Source: Citromicrobium sp.
Lineage (GTDB): Bacteria > Pseudomonadota > Alphaproteobacteria > Sphingomonadales > Sphingomonadaceae
Direction: 5' to 3'
Length of the DNA: 16,368 nt
NCBI GenBank assembly: GCA_003248395.1
Contig: QFNA01000023.1
Location: 1-16,368 of the forward strand
Made by a program: the position numbers and the translations under genes
In this document: one piece after another, positions 1 through 7,522 of the stretch
Layout of the letters: every line of letters starts with the position of its first letter
How positions within the stretch are numbered: position 1 is the stretch's first letter
Notes under the pieces: model-generated
Told to the model about the DNA's origin: nothing
What the model saw: the letters and a program-made list of their open reading frames with translations, nothing else
The model's database searches: none

Positions 1-771
1 GAACCCGACGACCAGAGTCCGCTCGAAGTTAATCCAGTGCCGCGCGAATTGGCGGCACTGACGCAGGAAATTGACCAGCTGTTCTCGCGAATCGAGCAGC
101 TGCGGAGCGGCGAGAAGCGGTTTATGGCGAGTGCGGCGCACGAGATGCTGACGCCGCTGGCGGGTCTGCGGACCCATGCAGACATTGCGCTGCGCGCGAG
201 AGAGGACGAAACCCGTGAGCGCGCTCTCGAACGCATCCGGCAATCTGTCGACCGAACTGCGCGACTTGTCCGTCAGCTTCTCGAATGGTCGAGACATGAT
301 GCGAAGAGCTCGTCCCTCGGCGAAACCGCCGTCGTCGGCCCCGCCGCCGAAATCGTGCAGGAGGAACTGGCACACCTATTGGAGCGGCGCGACGTAAGGC
401 TGGTCATCACCGATGCGGCACGAGCGCAGCAAGTGCCCATACCGCAAGAAGCCCTGATCATCGCATTGCGTAATCTTGTTGAAAATGCAGCATTGCATGG
501 ACCGAAGCCCGGTATGGTTACGATCGACGCCGAGCGAGAGGGCTTCGCGGTCACAGATGAGGGTGGCGGCATATCGCCTGAAGACGCTGCGGCGATGCTG
601 GAACCCTTTTCGCGTGGTTCGGCAACCAATCTGCCGGGCAGCGGGCTGGGACTGGCCATCGCGGCCGCGGCGCTCAAGCCGCGCATGATACTTTCTTTCG
701 AGCAGACTGAAGGCGGCTTCCGTGTTAATGTGGAGCCCTCGTTTAGGCTAGAAAGACCAGTCACTGCCTAG
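1..771 (+). CDS. Sensor histidine kinase, C-terminal part (5' end outside window)
   Basis: This is the cytoplasmic kinase half of a two-component sensor. The frame is open from base 1 (EPDDQSPLEVNP...), so the GTG at 37 is probably internal. Seen: a linker helix, then a HisKA domain with the H-box SAAHEMLTPLAG (phospho-acceptor His codon at 139-141), then a HATPase_c domain with N-box LRNLVENAALHG, G1 box DEGGGI, F box EPFSRG and G2 box GSGLGLAIA. All catalytic motifs are intact. The arrangement resembles QseC/TctE-type kinases. The sensor domain, membrane segments and partner response regulator would lie upstream, outside the window, so the signal is unknown. The last bases overlap the decayed transpeptidase gene on the other strand by 11 bp. 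Confidence is high for family, low for role. Confidence 0.93.
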   Translation, partial: EPDDQSPLEVNPVPRELAALTQEIDQLFSRIEQLRSGEKRFMASAAHEMLTPLAGLRTHADIALRAREDETRERALERIRQSVDRTARLVRQLLEWSRHDAKSSSLGETAVVGPAAEIVQEELAHLLERRDVRLVITDAARAQQVPIPQEALIIALRNLVENAALHGPKPGMVTIDAEREGFAVTDEGGGISPEDAAAMLEPFSRGSATNLPGSGLGLAIAAAALKPRMILSFEQTEGGFRVNVEPSFRLERPVTA

Positions 772-986
772 TCGAATCGCCAAGGCCTATAAATATACCA
801 TCGGTGATGATGACCTTGTCGCCCTTGGCGGTAATAGCAAAGAGCCTGTCCCATGAACGGATCTGGCGCCACCACACAGCCGTGGCTGACATTGCCATTC
901 TCCATTTCCGATCCTCTGTGAATGGCGATGCCGTCCCAGGTCAGGCGTAGTGTCCACGGCATGGGCGCTTCGTCGTAGATGCTCAT
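761..986 (-). pseudogene. L,D-transpeptidase fragment with a frameshift
   Basis: This is the C-terminal part of a YkuD-type L,D-transpeptidase (peptidoglycan cross-linking or lipoprotein attachment). Reading from 986 down, the segment SIYDEAPMPWTLRLTW leads to GIAIHRG and the catalytic motif NVSHGC, with Cys codon near 876-878. After DPFM (codon 854-852) the family-like sequence continues only in another frame, as DRLFAITAKGDKVIITDG and on to a TGA at 761-763. One extra G in the GGG at 852-850 (CCC on the plus strand) explains the shift. In the unshifted frame the ORF runs to a TAG at 768-770 with a nonsense tail. The N-terminal half of the family is missing and replaced by an RND-pump start. 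It is therefore truncated and frameshifted, almost certainly non-functional. Confidence 0.8.
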
Positions 987-1118
987 CGGCACGCCGATAC
1001 GGGGAAAAATATCGACGGGCGTGCGTGCGACCGACAGCAGCCCCGCAGCCGCGATGACGATCGCGAGCACTACATAGCTAAGTGGTTTGGCGAGCGCCGT
1101 GCGCACCAGCGCCACCAT
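987..1118 (-). pseudogene. N-terminal fragment of an RND efflux transporter
   Basis: The first 44 codons from ATG at 1118 encode a cytoplasmic start, one membrane helix (LSYVVLAIVIAAAGLLSV) and the segment RTPVDIFPRIGVP. This is how HAE1/AcrB-like and MdtB-like RND pumps begin, with TP-x-DIFP-x-I after TM1. A full pump has more than 1000 residues; here the family match stops at about 987, where the frame runs straight into transpeptidase sequence. An in-frame TAA lies just upstream, and I see no clear ribosome binding site. The fragment is best read as a relic of a deletion that joined two genes of the same orientation. A functional chimera is unlikely because the transpeptidase part is itself frameshifted. 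Confidence 0.75.
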
Positions 1119-1414
1119 CGGTCCGACGTTGGCGGCGCGATAATCTTACTCGGTTCGATCCTTCATAAAGCCTCAAAAGGCGCATGATCTTAAGCAGAGC
1201 TTATGCCCTCGGCATTCAAGCAGTTGCACTGCTACCCAACCATTGACCACTCGGGTCTGGAGCTTTCCGCCTTGCTCAGGTCCAGTGGGCTGGTTTCACC
1301 GGCTGAGTTTGCCAGCATGGCCGAGGGGATATTCCCGATCGCGCTATGCGGTCGATCTTTGATCGGACCGCGTGCCGGGATCATGCTTTCGGCACGCGAT
1401 CACCCGTCTAGACA
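1119..1414. other. Intergenic stretch without a recognised gene
   Basis: About 300 bases between the RND/transpeptidase relic and the first methyltransferase gene (read right to left). The only sizeable frame unique to it starts with ATG at 1203 (MPSAFKQLHCYPTIDHSGLEL...). It has plausible codon use up to about 1400 and then runs antisense into the methyltransferase gene. It has no good ribosome binding site and I do not recognise the product. It may be the relic of another gene. I see no terminator, repeat or RNA gene here. Confidence 0.4.
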
Positions 1415-2038
1415 CTATTGCGCCGGACCGCGAAAGGCGCACCAGCAGAATGCCTGCGAAGTGCCCCAGGGCGTGATATGGGTTTCGCGCCAGGTTTCCA
1501 GCAGTTCGAACGACGCCGGCATTTCGGCTGCAAGCTTTTCGGAGTCGTAACGAATGATCGGCAAGCCGCTGCACTTTTCCGGCCCGTCTGGTGCAAATGT
1601 CGCGATCAGGACGAGGCCATTTGGAGCCAGGCCCCGAAGCAAGGCCTGCCGATAAGCTGCCCGCTGGTCCGGTTGGACAAGAAAATGGAACACCGCGCGA
1701 TCGTGCCAAACGTCATAAACGCGGGCAGGAACCCAATCCGTCATGTCGGCAACTACCCAATCGATCCGATCTGCCACACTGCCGAGCCGGGCCCGTGTCT
1801 GATCCAACGCCGAGGGAGCAATGTCGAGCACGGTGATGTCTTCCCAGCCGCTGTCGACAAGGGCATCCACCAGAGTGGAGGTGCCGCCTCCAATATCGAT
1901 CACAGATGACCCAGGCGCTGCGCCGAACCGTTCTAACGCTTCGAGCGAGAGGGTTGGAACGGACTGGAACCAGCTGACTTCCGAGGACGCCTTCTCGACA
2001 TAGACACGTTGCCAATGACTCGGGCCAATATTGTCCAT
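1415..2038 (-). CDS. Class I SAM-dependent methyltransferase (operon gene 3)
   Basis: A 207-residue small-molecule methyltransferase of the Rossmann-like class I fold. Motif I is VIDIGGGTS at residues 46-54, with an acidic residue in LDIA at 71-74 as the likely ribose contact. The body continues with VVADMTDW and the C-terminal strands LVLIATF and FCWCAF. The start at 2038 is chosen over upstream in-frame starts because AGAGGA sits about 8 bases before it and because upstream starts would overlap the preceding gene. It lies 35 bp after the second methyltransferase and ends the MBL-rhodanese operon. Context suggests methylation of a sulfur compound (thiol, sulfide) or a metalloid, but the substrate cannot be read from sequence. 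The C-terminal CWC is unusual, though its role is unknown. Confidence 0.85.
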   Translation of the reverse strand: MDNIGPSHWQRVYVEKASSEVSWFQSVPTLSLEALERFGAAPGSSVIDIGGGTSTLVDALVDSGWEDITVLDIAPSALDQTRARLGSVADRIDWVVADMTDWVPARVYDVWHDRAVFHFLVQPDQRAAYRQALLRGLAPNGLVLIATFAPDGPEKCSGLPIIRYDSEKLAAEMPASFELLETWRETHITPWGTSQAFCWCAFRGPAQ

Positions 2039-2073
2039 TTCACATCCTCTATTCACTCGTGAGCATAAGCCGG

Positions 2074-2697
2074 TCACGCGTTGCGCTTGCGAGCGATCAG
2101 GTCGATCAGCGCCGACTTGCCCGAATGGCCACGCCCTTCGTCGATCTCGGCGTCGTAGGCCTCCAGCAATTCGATTTCCCACGCCGAAAAGGCGCAGCGT
2201 AGACCGTCCTCCGTGTAAAGATTCTCGATATTAGGCGGCCCGCCTGTCCCGTAGACCAGCTGTTCTTCGCGGTAGCCTTCCAGCAGCAGCAAGCCGCCTG
2301 GTTTCAGCGAGCGGTGTATGCCTTCGAACATTTGCTCTCGTAATTCCGGGCCGGCAAACTGGATGAAGATGCCGACTACGGCATCGAAAGCGCTTTCGGG
2401 CCATTCCCATCCGGCGAGATCTACCCGCCGATATTCGACTTCGACGCCACGCCGCTCAGCGAGAGCTCGCGCTTTATCGAGCGCCCTTTCCGAAACGTCG
2501 GTCGCGACGACGCGATGTCCATGCTGGGCCAGGAACACGCTGTTTCGCCCTTCGCCATCGGCGATCGCCAGGACCTTCGACCCGGGAGCCAGGCGATGCA
2601 CCTCGCGCGCGAGGAATGCGTTCGGTGCAGTCCCGAACAGATATTCGTCCGTCGCATAGCGCTCATCCCAGAAGGCTGCCTGATCCGGTTCAGCCAT
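2074..2697 (-). CDS. Class I SAM-dependent methyltransferase, TehB/Methyltransf_25-like (operon gene 2)
   Basis: A 207-residue methyltransferase. It opens with FWDERYATDEYLFGTAPNAF, typical of a widespread bacterial group often found beside rhodanese and MBL genes. SAM motif I is VLAIADGEGRN at residues 42-52, followed by VVATDVSE (motif II acidic residue) and LKPGGLLLLEGY. It is not closely similar to the neighbouring methyltransferase. The ATG at 2697 overlaps the 3' end of the MBL-rhodanese gene by 8 bp (ATGGCTGA), which fixes the start and implies translational coupling. The longer in-frame extension upstream lies wholly inside that gene and is rejected. Substrate unknown; context suggests thiol, sulfide or metalloid methylation. 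Confidence 0.88.
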   Translation of the reverse strand: MAEPDQAAFWDERYATDEYLFGTAPNAFLAREVHRLAPGSKVLAIADGEGRNSVFLAQHGHRVVATDVSERALDKARALAERRGVEVEYRRVDLAGWEWPESAFDAVVGIFIQFAGPELREQMFEGIHRSLKPGGLLLLEGYREEQLVYGTGGPPNIENLYTEDGLRCAFSAWEIELLEAYDAEIDEGRGHSGKSALIDLIARKRNA

Positions 2698-4042
2698 GTG
2701 CCGCTTTCCACGCATCCATGGAGCCAAGATAGACGTCCAGCTTTTCGAAGCCGCGGCTCGCAAGCCAGCCGGCAGCGACCGTGGCACGCATTCCGCTGGC
2801 GCACATCAACGTGTAGTGCTGTCCCGGATCAAGGTCGCGATATTGCTCGTTGAGTTCGCCCACGTAGATATGCTGGGAGCCTTCGATAGCGCCTTCTGCG
2901 CGTTCGTCCGCATCCCTCACATCAAGTAGCGACCAGCCACCTTCGTCGCTTTCCAGTCGTCGTTCGACTTCGTCGGTCCCGACCATGGGGATGGTTCGCA
3001 TTGACTTGCCTTTGGCAGCTGCGGGAACGACGCCGACATAGCCGCCCTGGATATTGTCGAGCGCGATCCGCACGAGATGCGTCATGGCAGCTGCCAGCTG
3101 GTCCTCATCCGAAGCGACGAGCACGACGCTCTCGCCCTCACGTATGAACCATCCCGCGAATGCCGAGATCATGCCCACCGGCAGGTTCATCGCTCCGGGC
3201 AGATGGCCAGACGCGAAGGCAAGTGGTTCGCGCACATCGACGAGGTGATCTGCGTCGATGTTGCCAAGCTCCGACAAGGACAGGCGCCTGGGCCGCATTA
3301 CGCGAGGCGCTGGCTCCCCGCCTTCTAGGTTCAGCCTTTCCATCAATCGGAAATAGGGTGGCTGGTAGTGGTTTTCCTCCAGCTTGAAATCGATGAAGGC
3401 ATCCCGGCTCCCGAACTGCAGGCGCGGGTTGTTTGCGCGCTCATGGCCGAGTGTCGAAAATTCCCGCTCCGCCATGCCCGAGCCGCAGACCGAGCCTGCC
3501 CCGTGTGCCGGATAGAGAATGACCCGATCTCCGAGGGCCAGGATCTTCTCCAGGGAATCGTAGAGAAGGCCTGCCACTTCGCGCTTGCGATCAGGATAGA
3601 AGTCCGTGCGACCGACGTCGCCGACGAATAGAGCGTCTCCGGTGAATACGCCGACCGGGCCATCGGGATAGGCGGTATCGTGCAGCACGAATGCAAGGTG
3701 ATCGTCGGTGTGACCCGGCGTTTCCAGAACCCTGATTTTCATCTGGCCGATCTCGAACTCATCGCCTTCATGCACAGTCTCGGCATATTCGACCGTGCCG
3801 TCTGCGTTGGAACCATGCAGGACGCGCGCGCCGGTCAATTCTTTCAGGACAGGCGCGCCCGATACGAGATCCTCGTTACGGTGGGTCTCGAAAATATGGG
3901 TGATCTCCAGCCCTTCAGCGCGCGCCATTTCGACATAGCATTCGCAATCACGGCGCGGATCGATGACGGCCGCCTTGCCGCCCGAACCGATCAGGTAGGA
4001 TAGGTGGGACAGTCCCGGCGTCTTGATTTTCTCGAGCAGCAT
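2690..4042 (-). CDS. MBL-fold hydrolase fused to two rhodanese domains
   Basis: A 450-residue cytoplasmic protein of the persulfide-dioxygenase/rhodanese fusion type. Residues 1-240 form the metallo-beta-lactamase fold. Residues about 250-345 form a first rhodanese domain and 355-450 a second. Metal-site remnants are T53-H-R-N-E-D58 where the family consensus is THxHADH, plus PGH111, GD136 and YPAH180. The second rhodanese has the active loop CASGMR (Cys414); the first has VASDED in that place and no cysteine, so it is probably structural. Expected role: handling of glutathione or protein persulfide and transfer of sulfane sulfur. The start is preceded by a strong AAGGAGG five bases away. It heads an operon with two methyltransferases and is separated from the upstream peroxiredoxin by a terminator. 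The exact reaction is uncertain because of the altered metal motif. Confidence 0.9.
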   Translation of the reverse strand: MLLEKIKTPGLSHLSYLIGSGGKAAVIDPRRDCECYVEMARAEGLEITHIFETHRNEDLVSGAPVLKELTGARVLHGSNADGTVEYAETVHEGDEFEIGQMKIRVLETPGHTDDHLAFVLHDTAYPDGPVGVFTGDALFVGDVGRTDFYPDRKREVAGLLYDSLEKILALGDRVILYPAHGAGSVCGSGMAEREFSTLGHERANNPRLQFGSRDAFIDFKLEENHYQPPYFRLMERLNLEGGEPAPRVMRPRRLSLSELGNIDADHLVDVREPLAFASGHLPGAMNLPVGMISAFAGWFIREGESVVLVASDEDQLAAAMTHLVRIALDNIQGGYVGVVPAAAKGKSMRTIPMVGTDEVERRLESDEGGWSLLDVRDADERAEGAIEGSQHIYVGELNEQYRDLDPGQHYTLMCASGMRATVAAGWLASRGFEKLDVYLGSMDAWKAAHG

Positions 4043-4060
4043 AGTGCCTCCTTCATTTGG

Positions 4061-4093
4061 AAAAAGCGGGATCGGCGCGAACCGATCCCGCTT
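4061..4093 (-). terminator. Rho-independent terminator of the peroxiredoxin gene
   Basis: A perfect 12-bp stem (AAGCGGGATCGG at 4064-4075 pairing with 4082-4093) with a 6-base loop, followed on the minus strand by a run of T (A on the plus strand, 4061-4065). It sits 25 bases after the peroxiredoxin stop and 18 bases before the MBL-rhodanese start codon. The two genes are therefore separate transcription units, or joined only by readthrough. Confidence 0.9.
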
Positions 4094-4118
4094 CTAGAAA
4101 TTCGATGAGGTATTTCGC

Positions 4119-4748
4119 TCAATCGATTTTTACCGTGCGTAGGTAGGGCCGAAGGGTGGTGAACCCTTGCGGGAAGCGGGTTTTTGCATCCTCATCGGAA
4201 ACCGACGGGGGAATGATTGCCTCCTTGCCTTCGCGCCAATCGGCTGGAGTGGCCACGCCATGCTTGTCGCTGAATTGCAGGGCGTCGATCGCTCGCAGAA
4301 TTTCGTCGAAATTACGGCCTACGCTCATCGGGTAGGTCATCGTGAGCCGGATCTTCTTGTTCGGGTCGATGATGAATACTGACCGCACTGCAGCCGTCTC
4401 GCTCTGGTCCGGATGGATCATGTCATAGAGTTTTGCGATCTTCAGATCGGCATCGGCGACGATCGGGAACACGAGGTTCGTGTTTTGGGTGTCGTTCACG
4501 TCCTCGATCCACTTGGCGTGTTCTTCGGCCGTGTCGGTAGAGAGGCCGAGAGGCTTTACGTTGCGCTTGTCGAACTCGCTGGCGAGCTGGGCGGTGCGGC
4601 CCATCTCTGTGGTGCAGACGGGCGTGAAGTCGGCCGGGTGACTGAAGAAGAATACCCAGCTGTCGCCAGCCCAATCGTGCAGGCTGATCTCACCATTCTG
4701 GGTGTCGACGGTAAAGTCCGGGGCGGTATCACCAATGTGCAGGCTCAT
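4119..4748 (-). CDS. 1-Cys peroxiredoxin (Prx6 subfamily)
   Basis: A 209-residue thiol peroxidase that reduces hydrogen peroxide, organic peroxides and possibly persulfides. The AhpC/TSA thioredoxin fold comes first (residues 1-150) with the peroxidatic motif HPADFTPVCTTE (Thr42, Cys45). It is followed by the Prx6-type C-terminal domain (TMTYPMSVGRNFDEILRAID, then a region rich in proline). Cys45 is the only cysteine, so it must be recycled by an outside thiol. Length is normal for Prx6. It is monocistronic: a terminator follows and an AT-rich region with a dyad precedes it. A second Prx6-type gene lies at 13022-13690 and has three more cysteines. Confidence 0.95.
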   Translation of the reverse strand: MSLHIGDTAPDFTVDTQNGEISLHDWAGDSWVFFFSHPADFTPVCTTEMGRTAQLASEFDKRNVKPLGLSTDTAEEHAKWIEDVNDTQNTNLVFPIVADADLKIAKLYDMIHPDQSETAAVRSVFIIDPNKKIRLTMTYPMSVGRNFDEILRAIDALQFSDKHGVATPADWREGKEAIIPPSVSDEDAKTRFPQGFTTLRPYLRTVKID

Positions 4749-4814
4749 GCAGATTTCCTTCCTTGGGGTTGGTGTGTCCTAAATAGAGCGTTGCAGCTAG
4801 ATCAACCAATTCAA

Positions 4815-4847
4815 ATTATCGATTGCATTAAATTATAAATCAATAAT
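4815..4847 (-). promoter_or_regulatory. Inverted repeat in the peroxiredoxin promoter region, possible regulator site
   Basis: The arms ATTATCGATT (4815-4824) and AATCAATAAT (4838-4847) form a 10-bp inverted repeat with one mismatch and a 13-base spacer. It lies in a strikingly AT-rich block 67-99 bases upstream of the peroxiredoxin start, where a LysR-type activator such as OxyR would bind. It does not fit the published enterobacterial OxyR consensus well, so the regulator is not identified. Confidence 0.45.
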
Positions 4848-4942
4848 AGGGGAAATGTCCTGAATTGACGTAGATTATCCGAGCGTGAGCCATAACAGTT
4901 TACGCTCCTATGTAAGCATGAAGTTCCTTGAACGAGCTTTGG

Positions 4943-5065
4943 TCAAACTTTCAGCCAGAACCTGATTATGTAAGCGACCAGGCCCAGCACAGTTACACTG
5001 GCTAACCAGATCGCGGCCATCCAACCGAGCCGCTGCCAAAGCGGAATATCTTGGGAATCACCCAT
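4943..5065 (-). CDS. DUF2474-type small membrane subunit of cytochrome bd oxidase
   Basis: A 40-residue peptide with one transmembrane helix (MAAIWLASVTVLGLVAYIIRFW), preceded by PLWQRLGW and followed by a short basic tail. This matches the DUF2474 family, found just after the bd/CIO subunit II gene and thought to play the part that CydX plays in E. coli, stabilising the oxidase. The ATG overlaps the stop of cydB as TGATG, which fixes the start; the longer in-frame extension lies inside cydB and is rejected. It ends the ten-gene operon. No convincing terminator follows. Confidence 0.85.
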   Translation of the reverse strand: MGDSQDIPLWQRLGWMAAIWLASVTVLGLVAYIIRFWLKV

Positions 5066-6072
5066 CAGTGATATCCTTCGTCTGCCACTTTGCCGCGGAA
5101 AACCCAGTAGGCCCATGCAGTGTAGGCAATGATGAGCGGCATAGTGATTGCCACGCCCACCAACATGAATATCTGGCTGCGTTCGGGTGCGGCGGCGTCC
5201 CAGATCGTAAGACCCGGCGGCACGACGTAAGGCCACATTGTGACCCCTAGGCCAGCCATGCCAAAGAAGAAGAGCGCGATGCTGAGCCAGAACGGCTTGC
5301 TGTGCCTGTCCACAGAGAGAGCTCTCAGCAGCGCAATGGCGATCACAGCGGTGAGAATGGGAACCGGCGCTGCGAAGTAGATTTCCGGTGCAGTTAGCCA
5401 GCGTTCGGCATATTCTGCATTCAAAAACACGTTATAGAGGCTAACACCGCCCATCAGGACGAGAGTTGACCAAGCTGCTTTTTTGGCGAGTGAACGCGCA
5501 TGGTGCTGGCTGTCACCTTCCAGTTTCCAAACGAGCCATGTCGCGCCGAGCAATGCGTAACCGGCCACCGTGCCTAGACCGGTCAGCAATGTGTAGGGAG
5601 TGAACCAGTCGAACCAGCTTCCCGCATAGGATCGGTCGACGACTTCGATGCCTTGTAACAGTGCGCCCAGAGTCATGCCCTGCGCCATCGCTGCCACCAG
5701 CGAACCGCCGGTAAAAGCCGCATCCCAGTATCGCCGGTGCCCTGGATCGCGCCAGCGATATTCGAACGCCACGCCCCGGAACACCAACCCAAGCAGCATG
5801 GCGATGATCAGCGGATAAGTGGCCGGAAGGATGACGGCGTAGGCCAGCGGGAAGGCGGCAAAAAGGCCGCCGCCGCCCAAGACAAGCCAAGTTTCGTTGC
5901 CATCCCACACAGGCGCGATCGAGTTCATTGCCCGATCGCGCTCCGGCCCGACATCGAACGTCGGAAAAAGGATGCCGATGCCAAGGTCGAACCCGTCCAT
6001 TACCACGTAGGCGAAGACGGCGAAGGCGATGATGAACGCCCAGATCGTCGTCAGGTCCACGTTAACGTCCAT
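5065..6072 (-). CDS. cydB: Cytochrome bd ubiquinol oxidase subunit II
   Basis: A 335-residue, multi-helix inner-membrane protein that pairs with subunit I to oxidise quinol and reduce oxygen to water. Family signatures are VVMDGFDLGIGIL near residues 23-35 and PVWDGNETWLVLGGG at 55-69, then WFDWFTPYTLLTG and the C-terminal WAYWVFRGKV. The start at 6072 overlaps the end of cydA by 11 bp. An upstream in-frame extension encodes arginine-rich nonsense from inside cydA and is rejected. The short Q-loop in its partner and the DUF2474 gene behind it point to the cyanide-insensitive (CioB) branch. The location in a sulfide operon suggests it works as the sulfide-tolerant terminal oxidase for SQR-derived quinol. 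Confidence 0.95.
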   Translation of the reverse strand: MDVNVDLTTIWAFIIAFAVFAYVVMDGFDLGIGILFPTFDVGPERDRAMNSIAPVWDGNETWLVLGGGGLFAAFPLAYAVILPATYPLIIAMLLGLVFRGVAFEYRWRDPGHRRYWDAAFTGGSLVAAMAQGMTLGALLQGIEVVDRSYAGSWFDWFTPYTLLTGLGTVAGYALLGATWLVWKLEGDSQHHARSLAKKAAWSTLVLMGGVSLYNVFLNAEYAERWLTAPEIYFAAPVPILTAVIAIALLRALSVDRHSKPFWLSIALFFFGMAGLGVTMWPYVVPPGLTIWDAAAPERSQIFMLVGVAITMPLIIAYTAWAYWVFRGKVADEGYH

Positions 6073-7519
6073 CGGTCGCCTCCTCCTCGTGATCCCGCGG
6101 AAGTGTATCGGGATCACCCGGGTTCTGGGACGGGCCTGGCGTGATACCAGCGGTCCGGATCGGCCCGGTGTCCCCGCGCTTGACGCCGTATTCGCCTGCA
6201 TGCGGTGGCTTGTGCATGAGGTGCAGGATATACCAGACGCCTGCGCCGAAGACGACGAAGTAGACGATCACGAAGGCGAGAAGCGAGGCTGCGACTGCAG
6301 GAGCATCCAGCGGGCTTGCCGCATCAGCCGTTCGCAGCAGATTATAGATCACGTAGGGCTGCCTGCCCACCTCGGTCGTAATCCATCCTGCGAGGACAGC
6401 AATGAATCCGCTTGGCGCCATGACCAGTGCGGCCTTGTGCAATAGCGGCCAGTCGTAGAGTTTCTTACGGAAGCGAGCGAACAAGCTCCAAGCGCCAATA
6501 CCAAGCATGGCAAAACCGATCCCGACCATGATGCGGAATGACCAGAACACGATGCCGACCGGCGGTTCCTCGTCATCAGGAATCGTGTCCAGCCCGGCAA
6601 GGGGAGCATTCAGGTCATGCTTGAGAATGAGCGATGACGCCTTGGGTATCTCAATCGCGTAATCGACTCGCTTCTCCTCGCTGTTCGGGATGCCGAACAG
6701 AATCAGTGGCGCTCCATTGGGATGGCTCTCATAATGACCTTCCATCGCCATCACCTTTTGAGGCTGGTGCTCGAGCGTATTGAGCCCGTGCATGTCGCCA
6801 GCAAAGATCTGGATCGGCGCAACGATGGCCGCCATCCACATCGCCATCGAGAACATCTTGCGCGCGTGTAGGTTGGTCCGGTCCTTCAGCAGATGCCAGG
6901 CACCCACCCCGCCGACAACAAAGGCGGTTGTTAGATAGGCGGCGATGACCGTGTGGACGAGGCGATAGGGAAAGCTCGGGTTGAACACGATGTCCCACCA
7001 ACTTTCACCTGGCAGGTATTGCCCGTTCGCCCCGATCTCATATCCAACCGGTGTCTGCATCCAACTGTTGACCGACAGGATCCAGAAGGCGCTGATGAAG
7101 GTGCCGATGGCTACCATGAGCGTCGCCGCGAAGTGCAACTTCTTGCCGACTTTGTTCATGCCAAAGAGCATGACGCCGAGGAAGCCCGCTTCGAGGAAGA
7201 ACGCGGTCAGCACCTCGTAAGCCATGAGCGGGCCGATCACTGGACCAGCTATGTCAGAGAATTTCGACCAGTTGGTGCCGAACTGGTAGGACATCACGAT
7301 GCCGGAAACGACGCCCATCGCGAAGGCGATCGCGAAGATCTTCAGCCAGTATTTGAACAGGTCGAGATAAATCGACTTGCCGGTCTTCAGCCACAACCCT
7401 TCGAGCACTGCAAGGTAGCTCGCAAGTCCGATGGAAAATGCTGGAAAGATGAAGTGAAAGCTTACCGTGAAGGCGAACTGGATGCGAGCAAGCAGAAGGG
7501 CGTCTAGCTGTTCGAACAT
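6062..7519 (-). CDS. cydA: Cytochrome bd ubiquinol oxidase subunit I (short Q-loop, CIO-like)
   Basis: A 485-residue haem-bearing subunit. Visible ligands and motifs: His22 (haem b595), His189 in the segment FPYRLVHT (haem b558), Met331 in FWSFRIMVG (haem b558), Glu102 and Glu110 in YEVLTAFFLEAG, and GWITTEVGRQPYV near 378-390, the quinol-oxidase signature. The stretch between helices 6 and 7 is short, as in CioA-type oxidases, whereas E. coli CydA has a longer Q-loop. The C-terminal 50 residues are polar and proline-rich. The gene starts 3 bases after the small helix-turn-helix gene and overlaps cydB by 11 bp. Known biology: bd oxidases resist sulfide and cyanide, which fits a partner for SQR here. 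Confidence 0.96.
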   Translation of the reverse strand: MFEQLDALLLARIQFAFTVSFHFIFPAFSIGLASYLAVLEGLWLKTGKSIYLDLFKYWLKIFAIAFAMGVVSGIVMSYQFGTNWSKFSDIAGPVIGPLMAYEVLTAFFLEAGFLGVMLFGMNKVGKKLHFAATLMVAIGTFISAFWILSVNSWMQTPVGYEIGANGQYLPGESWWDIVFNPSFPYRLVHTVIAAYLTTAFVVGGVGAWHLLKDRTNLHARKMFSMAMWMAAIVAPIQIFAGDMHGLNTLEHQPQKVMAMEGHYESHPNGAPLILFGIPNSEEKRVDYAIEIPKASSLILKHDLNAPLAGLDTIPDDEEPPVGIVFWSFRIMVGIGFAMLGIGAWSLFARFRKKLYDWPLLHKAALVMAPSGFIAVLAGWITTEVGRQPYVIYNLLRTADAASPLDAPAVAASLLAFVIVYFVVFGAGVWYILHLMHKPPHAGEYGVKRGDTGPIRTAGITPGPSQNPGDPDTLPRDHEEEATDGR

Positions 7520-7522
7520 TTT

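Noticed and set aside
1203..1550. Plus-strand frame of 115 codons
   Set aside because: It overlaps the methyltransferase gene antisense for its last third, has no clear ribosome binding site, and I recognise no family. Kept only as a remark in the intergenic entry.
4881..4907. Inverted repeat GAGCGT...ACGCTC after the DUF2474 gene as an operon terminator
   Set aside because: Only 6 bp of stem with a 15-base loop and no T-run on the minus strand; too weak to call.
6953..7507. Plus-strand frame of 184 codons opposite cydA
   Set aside because: Antisense to a clear, fully conserved gene; charged low-complexity translation with no motif.
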